The notes: a model not told the origin generated them from the sequence alone. Positions 26,011 through 39,583 are shown, counted from the stretch's first letter. The stretch is 64,000 nt of DNA from Microcebus murinus (GCF_040939455.1 NC_134120.1:58757501-58821500), one strand, 5' to 3'. Numbers and translations: made by a program.

Positions 26011-27544
26011 ACTTTGTAGATTCTTTAGTGTTGAATGATAATTGTCTCTGAAAAATGTTTTATTCCTTCATTTATAATTCTTTCACTTTAAATTTATTGA
26101 TTTATTTAATTTGAATTCATTTTTCTGGTTTTATTATTATGGCCTAGGAACTTCAGTTCAACTGTGATGATAGCAGGCACCCTTGTATAATTTTTAAAAT
26201 AGATTTATTGAGGCATAATTTACATACCACAAAATTCATTCATTGTGAATTTGGTGATTTTTAGTACATTTATGGAGTTGACCCATTTGCAGTCAATCCC
26301 CACTCACTCCTCTAGTCCTAGACAACCGCCAATCTACTTTATAATTATAGGAAGAGATATGCAAAGTCAGTGTTAATAAAAGAGATTTAAATTAAGGCGA
26401 AGTCACTGTTCACCATTTGCCTGGCAAAAGTTAGCGAAGTGGACAATGCTCAGAGTTTGCGGGGCCGTGTGGAGGGAGGGAACTTCACTGGCTGCTGCTT
26501 AGGGTGGAGATTAGGGTATCATTTGAGAAAGCATCTGCTGGTGCTTTGTCAAGTACTCACATACCCTGTGACCTAGTTCAACTGCTTCTGCATATTCATG
26601 CCAGGGTAATTCTTTCACAGGTCTATAAGAAGCTCTGTTCAAGAATGTTTATTGCCACATTGCTGTGGGATAGGGAGTTGAGGCCAGCTGGGAGTCTGTC
26701 CAAGTAAAGTGGATAGGTAATGTGTGGTGTTTGCACATTGTAGTATTCTTACAATGCCATTAAATGCAACAGATTAGAGGAACACATACTATGAGTATGT
26801 GAGTATATCTTAAAATATTAAAGCTTAGTGGAAAAGGTAGGAAATAATGAGATATATGACATTTGAGTAAATAAAAATGTATGTCCATAAGATAAAAAAG
26901 GATAAATTAAATATAAATAAAAAGGGCAATATGCTCTTAGTCAAGAGGTGTGGTTGACTCAACCCACTGAAGTACCCAAGATATAAAACAAAAACCAGAA
27001 ATCTATCTTGATAGCAAATCTCCTAGGGTTATCTGGGTAACTGATTCTGTTGGACCAGGAGGACACAATCCAGAAAGTCTGAAGTGACCTCCACTCCAAA
27101 GGTTTCATCACAGTTCTCTATGCCCTAGTTATGTGGTCTGGAAAATTTTATTTTCCTTTCTTCATATGTTCCGAATGCTCTTCCTTTTCCCTCTGCTTAT
27201 AGTCTACCTGCTCTGCCTTCCTTCTTTATCATGTAGGTGGACAAATTCTGTTTGACTTTCCAAAGTGGTACCTGCTACTGTCCTGTTATTGATAATAGTC
27301 AAAGTAGTGATTATATGACATAAATTTCCCTTTCTTGGCTTACTCTTTTCATTTTACTGAAGCATATCCTGTAGTAGTTTTCTCAAAAAGTATACATTAA
27401 AAAGTAGATTGATACTTTACATGGCTGAATTCATTGATATTCTGGAGGAGTATTTAAATCTAGGATGGAAGTAGAGTTCCATCAGAATTTTTGATGCATT
27501 GTTCCTCTGACTACTAGTAGTCATTTTTGTTTTTGAGAAATTTG
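26011..27544. other. Unassigned intergenic sequence with an old L1 fragment
   Basis: About 26,185-26,340 reads like the antisense of an ancient L1 ('tttattgaggcataatttacataccacaaaattc'). The rest holds no gene that I can recognise. Confidence 0.45.
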
Positions 27545-28150
27545 ATACTATTCTGATTACTTTATTTTCTCTTTAAAATTATAATTTTATAGCAATTTTA
27601 GATTTACACAAAAGGTGCAAAGATAGTGCAGAGAATTTCCTCACCCAATCTTTCCCATTATTAACATCTTAGATTACTGTGGTACGTGTCCCAAAACTAA
27701 GACACTGATATTAGTACATTACTCTGAATTCCAGGCTTTATTTAGATTTCATCAGTTTTCCCATTAATGTCCTTTATCTGTTCCAGGATTCAATTCATTG
27801 CATTTAGTTGTCATGTCTCCCCAGTCTCCTCCGGGTTTTGGTAGTTTCTCAGTTTTATTTTTCATGACTTTGGCAGCCTTAAAAAGTACTGGCCAGATGT
27901 CCTGTAGATGCTCCCCAATCTAAGTTTTTCTCATGATTAGACTAAGGTTATGGATTTCTAGAAAGAATGCCACAGAGGTGGAGTGCCTTTCCTGTCACAT
28001 CATATCAGAGGTACATGTATCCATATGCCAGCATTGGTGCAATTAACCATCACTTAGTTAAGGTAGTGTTCACCAAGTATCTCCACTGTAAGGCTACAGT
28101 TCTTCCCTTCCCTTACACTATTCTTTGGAAGTGGGTAACTAAGTCCATAT
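27545..28150 (-). mobile_element. Ancient L1M fragment, minus strand
   Basis: Contains motifs common to old L1 antisense sequence, such as 'gtcatgtctccccagtctcct', 'ctcatgattagactaaggttatgg' and 'cacagaggtggagtgcc'. Confidence 0.6.
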
Positions 28151-28395
28151 GACTTGTTGCAAGATCTTTATTTCCAGAGCCCTGAGTTTTCCCAGGTCAG
28201 CTAGTACTCCTGTATCTGTTTTCTTATGATTGTATGGATAATTAAAAGAAAAAGATTTGTGGTCCTTACGCAAAATGTAGTGAAAGTCCACCCAGATAAA
28301 AGAGCATTAAATTGGAGTCCGGGGATAGAGTTTTCTTTTTGGAAACAGCTTAGTTGAGATATAATTCACGTATCATACAGTTCACCCATTTAAAG

Positions 28396-28796
28396 CAGTG
28401 GTCCTCAACATTTTTGGCACCAGGGACTGGTTTCATAGATGACAATTTTTCCATGGACTGGGGCAGGAGTGGGAGGGTGGTTTCAGGATGATTCAAGTGC
28501 ATTACATTTATTGTGCACTTTATTTCTATTTTATTATTACATTGTAATATATAATGAAATAATTATACAACTCACCATAATGCAGAATCAGTGGGAGCTT
28601 TGAGCTTGTTTTCCTGCAACTAATGCCCCCGCTGATCTGACGGGAGACATAGCTGAGGTGGTGATGCAAGCAGTGGGGAGCGGCTGTGAATACAGGGGAA
28701 GCTTCACTCACCACCACTCACCTCCTGCTGTGTGGCCTGGTTCCTAGTAGGTGAGGGGCTGGTACCGGTCTGTGGCCCAGGGGTTGGGGACCACAG
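28396..28796. mobile_element. hAT-type non-autonomous DNA transposon
   Basis: A 401-base element has inverted ends, cagtggtcctcaac at the left and the inverse of ctgtggtccccaac at the right, flanked by a perfect eight-base duplication atttaaag (28,388-28,395 and 28,797-28,804). Eight-base duplication and these ends are diagnostic of hAT elements. It has no transposase frame. Confidence 0.9.
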
Positions 28797-30127
28797 ATTT
28801 AAAGGGTATAGTTCAGTGGTTTTTAGTATATTCAGAAGGTTTTCCAACCATCATAACTAATTGCAGAACATTTTTATCACCTCTGAAAAAGGCCTCACGT
28901 CTGTTAAATGATCAGCCCCCCTCTTCACCTTCTTCCCTCCAGCCCCTGGCAACCAATAATCAACTTTCTGTCTCAATAGATTTGCCTGTTCTGTATATTT
29001 CATATAAATGCTGTCACACAGTATGTGGATTTTGTGTCTGATTTCTTTTATGTAGCATAACGTTTTTAAGGTTTGGCCATGTTGTAGCATGCATCGGTTC
29101 TTCTGTGCTTATTATGATTGAATAGCACTCTATTGTATGCCACATTTTCTTTATTCATTCATCAGTTGATGTATGTTTGGGTTGTTACTGTTTTTGGGCT
29201 ATTATGAATAATACTGCTGTATTTGTATATAAGTTTTTGGGTGGACAAAATGTTTTCATTTCTCTTGGGTCCATAACTAAGAATGGAACTGAAGTTTAAG
29301 TTTTAGAGAAACTGCCAAACTGCCAGTTTTCTGCAGTGGCTGCACAACTGCACATTCCCGCCACAAACGGTTGAGGGTTCTAGTTTCTTCATGTCTGTGA
29401 CGACGCTTGTTTGTTCGCATATTGTGATTATATAATAGCTACCCTGATGGGTGCGAGATGCTATCACATTGTGGGCTTGACTTGTGTCTCCCTGATTGCT
29501 CATGTTGAGCATCTTTCTATGTGCTTGTTGGTCACTGGGAGACATGTCTATTCAGATCTTTTGCCCATTTAAAAAATGAGTTGTTTATGTGTTTTTTACT
29601 ACTGAGTTGTATGCATTCTTTATATATTCTGGATACAAGCACCTTATGAGACATGTGATGTGCAAATATTCCCCCCCTCATTCTCTGGGCTGCCTTTCAC
29701 TTTTTGATGGTATCCTTTGATGCACAAAATTTTTTAATTCTGGTGAAATCCAATTTATCTTTTTTCTTCTGTCACACGTGCTTTGGATGTCATATTTAAC
29801 AAGGATTTCCCTAACCAGAGGTCACAAAGATTTACTTCCATGTCTTCTTCTAAGAGTTTTATACTTTTAGCTCTTACATTTAGGTAGATTTTTGGGGGGA
29901 GGGGGTGTTATGTGTCCATTTTGTATTCTGTGTGGGATAGGAGTACAAATTCATCTTTTTGCATGTGAATATGCAGTTGACTCAGCATCATTTGTTGAAA
30001 AGTTTATTTCTTTTCCATTGAATTTTCTAGACATCCTTGTCAAAAGTCAATTGACTGTGAAGGTAAGGCCTTATTTCTGGGCTCTCAGTTCTATTCCATT
30101 GATCTATAATTTCCATCCTTACATTAG

Positions 30128-30485
<358 letters not shown>

Positions 30486-30724
30486 TTACTGTAGTTTTGC
30501 AAGTAAGTCTTGAACTTGGGAAATTTGAATCCTCCAAACTTTCTTCTTTTTTTTTTTTAAAGACTGATCAGGTGAAGCAGTGGGAGTGGAGAAGGAACAA
30601 AGGAGTCTGTAACTGGTTGTGATGAATTAGTTGTAAACAGCACTGCACTCGGACCAATGTTATTCTTCATGCTTAAGATTGTTATGGCTGTGCCAGGTCC
30701 CTTGACATTCCATATGGATTTTTG

Positions 30725-30835
30725 AATCAGGTTGTCTCTCCCCTCCCTCCCTCCCTCCCTCCCTCCCTCCCTCCCTCCCTCCCTCCCTTCCTTCCTTCCT
30801 TCCTCCCTTCCTTCCTTCCTTCCTTCTTTCCTTTC
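30725..30835. repeat. CCCT/CTTC tetranucleotide repeat
   Basis: A (CCCT)n run changing to (CCTT)n, abutting the T-rich end of the next Alu. It probably grew from that Alu's tail. Confidence 0.92.
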
Positions 30836-31135
30836 TCAGAGTCTCACTCTGTTACCCTGGCAAGAGTGCTGTGGCATCAGCCTAGCTCACAGCAACCATC
30901 CTTCTGCCTCAAGCCTCCTGAGTAGCTGGGACTACAGGCATGAGCCACCATGCCCGGCTAATTTTTTCTATATATTTTTAGTTTGCCAATTAATTTCTTT
31001 CTATTTTTAATAGAGACGGGGGGGGGGTGTCTCACTCTTGCTCAGGCTGGGTTTGAACTCCTGACCTTGAGCGATCCACCTGCCTCAGCCTCCCAGAGTG
31101 CTAGGATTACAGGCGTGAGCCACCATGCGAGGCAG
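30836..31135 (-). mobile_element. Alu, strepsirrhine type, minus strand
   Basis: Antisense Alu with the ttgccaattaatttctttct insert between the monomers and a G-run at 31,018-31,027. Confidence 0.93.
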
Positions 31136-31139
31136 CCTA

Positions 31140-32300
31140 TTTTTTAAATAGTCTGACTATGATGTTTTTAGGTGCATATCTTTTTTGTTTGTTTGTTTAT
31201 CTTGTTTGGTTCTTCTTCTTTTTTTTTTTTTTTTTTTTTGAGTTTTTGGACCTATGGATTAATGTTTTTCATCAAACTTGAGAAATTTTTGGCCTGTATT
31301 TCTTCAAGTATATTTTCTTGCCGTTTTATCTCTCTCTTCTTCTATTACTCCCTTTATGCATTTGTTGGTACATTTGATGTTACCATGATTTCCAGGGCCT
31401 CTGTTCTTTTTTATTTTTCAGTCTTTTTTCTCCATATGTTCTTCAGGTTGAATAATTTCTGTTGATTTTTCTTCAGGTTCACTGATTCTTTCTTCTGCCC
31501 TCTCAAATCTACTCAATTTTCATTTCAGATATTGTATTTTTCAGCTACCAGGTTGTCATTTGGTTCTTCCGTCTATTTGGTACCTCTCTAATAAGATTCT
31601 TTGTTCATTGAATCATTAGCATCAGTTTTCTCAAATACTATAAATACACTTCCTTTTATTTTTTAACATGTTTATGAAGTGTTTGCTAAATATAAAATCT
31701 AGAGATACTCAGGCAGTTTGTCTTGAATGCTTTTCCTCCTTAGTGAATTATTTTGAAATCACACATCAACCAAAGCAATTCAGTAAGAGTGGACTTAGAG
31801 AAGACTTATAAACTTTTCAAAGCTATCTATTCAAAGCTATCGGAATGCCAGAATTTCACCTTTTTATCTATATGTTATTATTTTAGTGAGTGACATTTTA
31901 TTTTTAGATATTTTTATATTTCTTTATATTCATTTTATAGTAAATACTGAGTTATTTCAATCCAGCCAGTTGCAAGCATATTTCTTACTGTAGGTGCCTA
32001 ACATTTTAATGTAATATGTTGGAATATAGATGATCTTTGGATGGAAAAAAATAATACCCAGTTGTGGACATGAAGATTTGGAGAATTGATACCTTTGAAA
32101 CGAGGATTTTATTTCTATGCATATTCCTTTCTGTCCCCATTTTGTCACAGATGAATTCCTATTTTAGTCAGGAATATGATATTTCCTCCTCTTTCACAAC
32201 AGAAACTTAAGTGAGTTATATATAAGTGCTATGTTGTTTTCTGAACTATTTCAGTCTTGTATTAGCATGACAATATAACAAGTAGCCAAAGTAAAGACGG
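31140..32300 (-). mobile_element. Old L1M fragment and unassigned sequence
   Basis: 31,240-31,640 reads like antisense ancient L1 ('ttcatcaaacttgagaaatttttggcctgtatttcttcaa'). From about 31,720 I recognise nothing. Confidence 0.45.
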
Positions 32301-32700
32301 TAAAGGTAGTAAAGACAGATTTTATTTGGTACCGTTGCAACATCGAAGAGCAGCTTCAGTAAAACTGAGCTCAACTTTCAATACAGCAAGACAGCTGGGG
32401 ATTTATAGCCAACAAGCAGAGGAGTGGTTCAGTGAGTAGAAAATTACTAAGAGCAGATATCAAGGGTTGGAGGATTCTTGCTAAATGCAGGCCAAGTACT
32501 TAAGACATCCAGGATGGTGAATGAGAAATTTGATCTGAAATCAAGAGTGGGAGACTCAGGATTTTTACTAAAACTGGGCTTGGCAGGCCCAGGATTAGGC
32601 CTAGCCAAAAAAGAGGGCTCCAGGAGACCGTCTAGAGTTTGGCTAAGGAGAGTGTCTTTGACACAGCAAAAGGAAAAGGCAAAGGAAATTATCAGTTATT
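32301..32700 (-). mobile_element. Possible LTR fragment
   Basis: Minus-strand sequence carries an aataaaatctgtctttact type polyadenylation region near 32,310-32,330, as in old ERVL/MaLR LTRs. No terminal dinucleotides or target duplication could be fixed. Confidence 0.35.
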
Positions 32701-33049
32701 TTTAGAAAATCAAATATTACAATCTAAGCTACTATACTGACTTGTACTTCAAGTTCTAAAGTGGCAGATCCAATTGATATTACCAGAACACAGGCCACAC
32801 GTTTGATGGAGATTTTGTTCACATTCTACAGTTATAATTCTGAAGCACGCAGAGAGCAGCCGGAGCCTGAAATAGGGGACACGGTGCCATAGCTACCATA
32901 AATGGAGGGCCCGCCAGGTATCTGTTACCTTACTACTTTGTCTCCTCATTGCAGGGGGTTCTCTGGGTTCCCCTTATTTATGAGGAAAGTGAGGCTCAGC
33001 CAAGGCTGTCTCCCTTCTCCCTCCCCATGACGAGCCCTAAAGAGCTTCT

Positions 33050-33770
33050 CTAGGCCAGCCGGGGTAACGTAGCTGCGCAGGTCGGCGTCAAACCCCGCAA
33101 CCCCAAGACGGCAGCCCCCACGCGGGGCGCACGGCCGACTTGCCGCCAGGACAGCCTCGCCCGCGCGTGGCCCGCGCCTGCGCACTCCGCGCCCGCCCCG
33201 CGCCCTTGTGGGAAATGTAGTCCGGTGTCCTGGGCTTCAGGCGCCCGGCAGCGTCCGCCGCGGGCAGCGCCCGCTCCCGCCAGAGAGGGTGAGTGCGGGG
33301 CCCACGGCGGAGACTCACGGTGTGGGCCTCGGAGGCCGTCACAGGAGGAGCCCAGGACTGCGGGTTGAGGCCCCTTCGGTCTGAGGGGCAGGGCCGGCCT
33401 CTCTGCTCCCGCGGGGCGCCGGGCACCGAGCTCCAGGAGCGCCCCTGGTCGGCCCCGAGCCAGGCCGCGGTGAGGACGCCGAGAGCTGAGACCGTCCCCG
33501 ACGCGGTCCTCCCAGCTGCCCAGAGGGCGCCGAGGCCGAGTCACAGCTCGGAGCGGCGAGGGCCGGGGACTCGGGGCGGCGGCCCCGGGCCCGAGGGGTC
33601 CGTGAGGGGCCGAAGGGACCCTGGGCTCCTCCCCGTGGTCCCCCAGGCCGCGCACCCCTGTCCCGGGACGTGCCGCCAGCGGTCGGCGGTCTCCGCCCCG
33701 CCGCCTGGTTTTCGATGCGGTGCGACGCTGGCGCGGGCTACCCGTCTCTCCGCAAGAATGGGCAGGCCGG
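33050..33770. promoter_or_regulatory. CpG island, probable promoter of the KRAB zinc-finger gene
   Basis: GC-rich with many CpGs, set in AT-rich surroundings. It holds a GGACTACATTTCCC-like site on the minus strand (33,210-33,223), a match to the ZNF143-type ACTACA..TCCC promoter motif. A strong donor, g|gtgagt, lies at 33,289/33,290. The nearest coding gene downstream on the plus strand is the KRAB zinc-finger gene, 8 kb away, a normal first-intron size for that family. A divergent gene leftwards is also possible. Confidence 0.75.
33225..33289 (+). other. Candidate non-coding first exon
   Basis: The exon end is set by the donor at 33,290 (GTGAGT after GAGAG). The 5' limit is a guess just downstream of the ZNF143-like motif. 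KRAB-ZNF genes commonly start with a short untranslated exon in a CpG island. Confidence 0.4.
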
Positions 33771-35160
33771 CCCCGTGCAGATTTCTACTTAAGGAAAGTG
33801 TTTTTTGTGAGCAATTTCTTTCATTTAAAAGTTCAGTATAGGTCAGCTAGAAAACTCATAAGCAAAATCATTCTAAGTCTGCATGTCGGCGTGTATATAT
33901 GTATAAACATAGAAGTACTTTTTTGACAGAAACATAAACAGTAGTATCCTTTTCTCCATTTACCTTTTAAAATTCAGTCATGAAATGCATTTGGTAAGGT
34001 ATTTGAATTGCACAAATCTTAAGCTCCATAATTTTTAAGCGGTGGGACCTCCATCCAAGGAAGACAGAAAGTAAACTTTTTAAAAAAAAATTAGTATGTG
34101 GAAACCATCTACTTATACCAAGTTTTAAAAACAGGTATGTCATTTTAACAAGTGAGGGAAAGTATGACTGTGCCATATTTAATCATCTTGTGTACTCTTG
34201 GGTTTTTATTTTCAGTATTATAAACAATATAGGCTATCTGGCTATATGCATTTTTGCATTCTTGTCTCATTCTATAAATCTCTTAAAGTGAAATTTCTGG
34301 GTCAAGGGTACAGCAAGGCTTTTGATACCTCCTGTCTTACTCCTCCCAGAAAAGTAGCAGTTTATATAGACACTTGCAGTGTGAGAGTGCCAGATTGATC
34401 CACCTCCCACACCAACTTTTGAGTTTTAGTGTTGTCTTGAACTTTCTGAGAGGTGCAAATGATAGGGTTGTTGAAATTTGCATTTTGAACACTAATGAAT
34501 ATTTTCACGCAGCTTGCATTTTGTTTTTTAATTTTGTATCTGGTACACAAACATATGTTTCCTGATCATGCAGAAATGTTACATGTTGATATGGTCAGAC
34601 ATGAAAACCTTATCTTCATGTTTGGGTCTTTGACATTGTTGTTAGGAGGCCTTCTGTTCTATGAAATCATAAAAATATTCATCTGTAGCTTCTCCTAGTA
34701 CTTTATATGTAAATTTTTATTCTTTTCCAAATGGTAAGCCTTTGTTATAAATTATTCAATCATTCATCCTTTTTTCACTGATGTGAAGTGTCATTTTTTT
34801 ATACCCTGAATTGTTATATGTAAATTTTCTCTTGAATCATTTATGTAGGTAGAATTTTAATTTGTTCCATCTCTCCTTTTCCCTGTTGGACTATAAAATC
34901 CATGAGGGCAGTTTTATCTGTTTTATTTACAGCTATACCCTCACCCATTGGAATGGTGCCTGATACACAGTAGATAGTCAACAATATATCTGGTGAATAA
35001 GTGATTCTGCCTATGCAGTAATATTATGTTCTAATTAATGTAGGTTTATAAATTTTGGTGGGCAAGTTCTCTCTTATCAGTATTCTTTAAAAAAAATCCC
35101 TGGCTACTGGAGGACACATTAACTTTGACAAATTTTTTCCATAACTAACTTTAAAGAATT
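33771..35160. other. Intron sequence, no gene; short L2 fragment
   Basis: AT-rich sequence. About 34,885-35,005 resembles the L2 3' end on the plus strand ('atccatgagggcag', 'tggtgcctgatacacagtag'). Confidence 0.5.
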
Positions 35161-35164
35161 CTTA

Positions 35165-35462
35165 GGTGTGACTTGGTGGTGGTTCACGCCTATAATCCAA
35201 GCACTTTGGGAGGCCAAGGCAGGAGGGTTGTTTGAGGCCAGGAGTTTGAGACCAGCCTTGGCAACATAACAAGACCCCATCTCTACAAAAAATTAAAAAA
35301 TTAGCCAGGCATGATGGCATGTGCCTGTAGTCGCAGCCCCTGGGGAGGCTGAGGCAAGATAATCACTTCAGCCTAGGAGTTCCTTGCTGCAGTGAGCCAT
35401 GATTGTGCCATTGCATTCACTTCAGCCTGGGGGACAGAGCAATACCCTTTCTTTTAAAAGAA
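35165..35462 (+). mobile_element. Old dimeric Alu (AluJ-like), plus strand
   Basis: A dimeric Alu without the strepsirrhine-specific insert, with an A-rich linker (acaaaaaattaaaaaatta) and strong divergence, which suggests an early Alu. Confidence 0.9.
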
Positions 35463-36110
35463 AAGTGATACCATAGAATATTGAGACATCTAAGAATATG
35501 GCATGTCTCTCTGTTCATCTTTAAATAAGCCTAATAAATACCCTTAATAAGTAAAAATTGTAGTTTTCTTTATGTAGATGCCATACATGTCTTTTTTAGT
35601 TTATTTGTAGGCATATTTTCGCTCTTGCAGGAGTCTTTTTTTTGCATGCTAAGTATACAGAAGACACTCAGTTGATACTATAAGCATGAGGAACTGATGG
35701 TTCACAATGTATCTTGGAAGCCTGACTCTGTCAGTACATCAAGGGCTTTTTTCTTCCCTTATATGGGTATACCCTAGTTTATTTAACCAGTCTCTAATGG
35801 GCATTAGCCTAGACTTTTGGTGTCGGTCAGCGACAGACATTTCTTCACTTTTACTGCTGCTTCTCTGAATTACTGATTGATCACTTGGAGCTGTACAGCA
35901 GATAATGGTGAATGAGTGACTAAAATGTTGAAAAATAAAACATAATTGTTAAATAGATATTATAAGCTGTAAACTGAATGGAATTATGAAGCATAGTAAT
36001 AGATTTGGCACATATCAATGCAGCATTAAAGCCATTTTCCTTTCTCATCTTTTTTCATAGTTTTATTTTTCTTTAATGGGCAGTAATGTGACATGAATTG
36101 CCCAAGTATG
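35463..36110. other. Intron sequence, nothing recognised
   Basis: AT-rich, without clear repeats or exons. Confidence 0.5.
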
Positions 36111-36448
<338 letters not shown>

Positions 36449-37197
36449 CAAGTATGACTTTTATTTGCCTTTAAATTTCATCATATTTTTCTGACTATAA
36501 ATATTAGGTATATTGCCTAATCATATCTTATAGCCTTTTTAAAAATGTATATTTTAAGAAAAGATATTATTTAGACCACTGTAATTAGTCCCGTAAGAAC
36601 AATATATACCATGTTTCTTTAAAAGGGTCAATTTCCTTTCAAATACAAGAACTATATAAAGCAATACTGTAAATGCAAAGCAGTGGTCACATTACGTATC
36701 TGCAGGCTTAATCATTGCAAATAATATATTTTTTAATCTTATGGCTAGCTATTTTCTCTGAAACACAGTGTTAGCACTTAGACAAGATATAGCTGGAACA
36801 GAACAAAAACTTTTTTGTTCATGCTAATTTTAAGTTTGAATCTGTGATATGTCCTATTTTAAAATGTATCGCCTCTAATTGCTTTTACGACAGTAGTTTT
36901 AGGCAGAAGAGCTTCTACTTAGCCACCAAAAGTAGACAACTCTTGTTTCTTAGTTTTATTCTTCAGTCTTATGTTCTCTGTTTTTCATGGTAGGACACAG
37001 CTATAATAGGACTGATGTTTTACAGTTTTACTTAAAAACACTTAAACACATGCAGACAGACCAAACTAATACAGCTCAGAATTTAGAAATACAACTAGTA
37101 AAGGACCAAAGAGAAATTGTGTCTATGACAAAGGAATAAAAAAAGTCTTGATAATTTTAAGCATATCAGACTCAGTTCTTTATTCAAAAACTCTTCT
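36449..37197. other. Intron sequence, nothing recognised
   Basis: AT-rich. No exon, RNA gene or named repeat seen. Confidence 0.5.
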
Positions 37198-38560
37198 TCT
37201 TCTTTTTTTTTTTTTTTGTTTTAAAGGGAGAAACACTAGTTGCTACATGGGTTTGGTCTTAGATTTAGTCAGACAATAAAATAATGAGACAAAAGCACAA
37301 GACTTGTTCCAAAGTCACAAAATGACATTGTTGTGTCTACATTTTTCTCCACTTTTTTTGTGTGTATGTGGAAAAAATACCTTAGCATTCAATACTAGAG
37401 AAAATATTTTTCGCTAGTAACAAAATATTTATATAGGGGAATATTGTTATGATCTTCAAAAAATATTAAATTTACAAAAACCTGGAAGACCAAGTGTAAG
37501 CAATCTGGTGTTTGCTTCAATGTCTAATACCATCATAATTATCTCTAGCATAAAGGCAAGAAGCTATGGATCTCAAGTATCTTCAATAACTGACAGTATA
37601 ACTTGTACGACTGTCCTTACTTGTTCAAGAGATACCTTTCCCAATATTTGCGATTTAGCTCCAAAAAGTCATCAAATTTTACTATTCCCTTGAGTGCTGA
37701 GTTAATTTGAAAAATTCTTTGACTTTATCTCGATTTAGGTGTGCTTTTATAAAAGGCTTTATCTTTAGTCCAATCTGTGGGTTCATTAGAAAATTTCTTT
37801 CCATGTCATCAAAAATAATGGTGTGTTTTTTGCCAAAAAACTCCAAAAACCTTCCCCATATAACACTAAGAGGTTTTATGTCTATTAATCCTCTCCTTGA
37901 AATATGTGCTTATTGCAGTAGCACTGTCCAACATGAAAGTAATTTTACAATTTGCATTTGTGCTCACTCCCAGCTCTTTCATTTTAGCTTCAATCCACTT
38001 CATATTTGTTGCAGACCAAATAAGAATGTCAAAGTCCTCATATGCAGATGTTAGGAATTCATAAAGATATGGCCACATTAAGTCTACCTCAGTCTCTGCA
38101 CAAGACCTGCAGTCTAATAGTGTATAATCGATATCTGCTACCAATAGCTTTTTCCCTTCCTTGGCATGATTCGAAATGTCCACTTTGTACTCTTTTACTC
38201 TGCAAGAAATTTTCAGTAGGTTTTCTTCCCTATTTTCTACTTCAACTACTTCATTTTCAATATCAAAGTCATTGACAACATCATCATTGTCAGGGGGTGG
38301 ATCTAAGACATCCTCCTTTAACTTCGAGTCAGGTAACTTTTGACATTATGCCAGCACTCCTGTAAGGCTCTTGTGAAACTGAGATCTAACACAGTTTCCT
38401 TTTCTGAAAGGGTGGTCATTGAATATTCGTGTCTGCCTCATTTTATGAAGATAGGGAGAGCCATTCTTGAAACATATGCATGCGGAAGCAGCTTTACTTT
38501 AGAAAAAATTATCTGGAATAAGGCAAGACCAAGGTAGTGGATGCAGAAACTGGCCACAGT
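37198..38560 (-). pseudogene. UBLCP1 pseudogene: Processed pseudogene of UBLCP1
   Basis: Intronless copy of the mRNA for ubiquitin-like-domain CTD phosphatase 1, a nuclear proteasome phosphatase. The start codon is at 38,464-38,462. Codon 9 is a stop (Trp to TGA) in the ubiquitin-like domain. The phosphatase domain (about 37,866-38,183 in one frame) carries the DXDXT active-site region as [10 protein letters not shown], where the parent has VLDVDYTLFD, so the first catalytic Asp is kept or shifted depending on alignment; then comes the [22 protein letters not shown] stretch of the family. Frames break again near 37,870. The end of the coding region is at about 37,617. A 3' UTR and poly-T (37,199-37,216) complete it. 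It is non-functional. It lies antisense in an intron of the zinc-finger gene. Confidence 0.93.
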
Positions 38561-39049
38561 GGAACCAAAGGTGACCAGAAACCCTTTTTTAAAAATTTAA
38601 AGGCTATGAGATATAATTCCAGGTCTCCAACCCTCAAAAACAACTATGTGTATATTCTTCCAGCCTTTTAAAATACCTATATACATCCTTTGTCCATTTT
38701 TATATTGGGTTATTTATGTATAAAAGAGGCATTTTATATAATGTGGACAGTATTCCTTTGCCATGAGTTGCCAATATTGTTCTTCATCATTTTTCTTTTA
38801 AATTTTTATAAGATCTTCTACCATAAATTTTGAGGTTTTATGCAGTTAAATTTATTTTTCTTTTGTTTGGTTTTAGGGTCATGCTATGAAAGGCTTTCTG
38901 TACCCCAAGAATATAGATAATATATACAAAAATATTTTTCTATGTTTTCTATTAGTTTTATAATTTTAAATTTACGTCCTTAAGCTATCTGGAATTTACC
39001 ATATGTGATGTAAGGTAGGAATTTAACTTCATTTAACATGACATGGTGA
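38561..39049. other. Intron sequence, nothing recognised
   Basis: AT-rich; possibly old L1 sequence around 38,640-38,990 ('ccttaagctatctggaatttacc'), not secure. Confidence 0.4.
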
Positions 39050-39345
39050 GGCATTTCATCCATCCATCTGTTCATTAAACAGATATTTAGCACCTGCCTA
39101 CCATGTGCTGAGTAGTGTTCTGGTTACTGGGAATATAGCAGTGAATAAGGCAAGTTCCCTTTCTCTTAGATCTTATTTTATAGAAGGGGAGGCAGACAAC
39201 AAAGAGGAAATAATGCTGCAGATAGTGTTATGTGCTGTGATGAGCACACAGCAGGGCAGTATGGTAGAATGTGACTAGGGGTCTGTTTTAGCAAGGCAGA
39301 GCAGAATGGCCCCTCTGAGGAGGTGGCATTGGAGCTGATGTCATC
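39050..39345 (-). mobile_element. L2 element fragment, minus strand
   Basis: Antisense L2 3' end: 'ttcattaaacagatatttagcacctgcctaccatgtgctgag' type start followed by 'ggcccctctgaggaggtggcattggagctgatg'. Confidence 0.8.
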
Positions 39346-39409
39346 TATTGAATAATCTGTTCATTCTCCATAGATTTGAAATGTGACCTTTAAAATATAC
39401 CAATTTCCA

Positions 39410-39583
39410 AATTAGCCGAGCACAGTGGCACATGCCTATAGTCCCAGCTACTCGGGAGGCTGAAGCAGGAGGATCACTTGAGCCCAGGAGTTTGAGGTTG
39501 CTGTGAGCTAGGCTGACACCATGGCACCCTAGCCTGGGCAACAGAGTGAGACTCTGTCTCTAAATAAATAAATAAATAAAATG
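39410..39583 (+). mobile_element. Alu half (right part), plus strand
   Basis: Begins at 'attagccgagcacagtggcac' and ends in (AAAT)n. It holds only the second monomer region of a strepsirrhine Alu. Confidence 0.9.

Noticed and set aside
33050..33841. Overlapping long frames in the CpG island as coding exons
   Set aside because: GC-rich DNA has few stops; frames on both strands overlap and no domain is visible.
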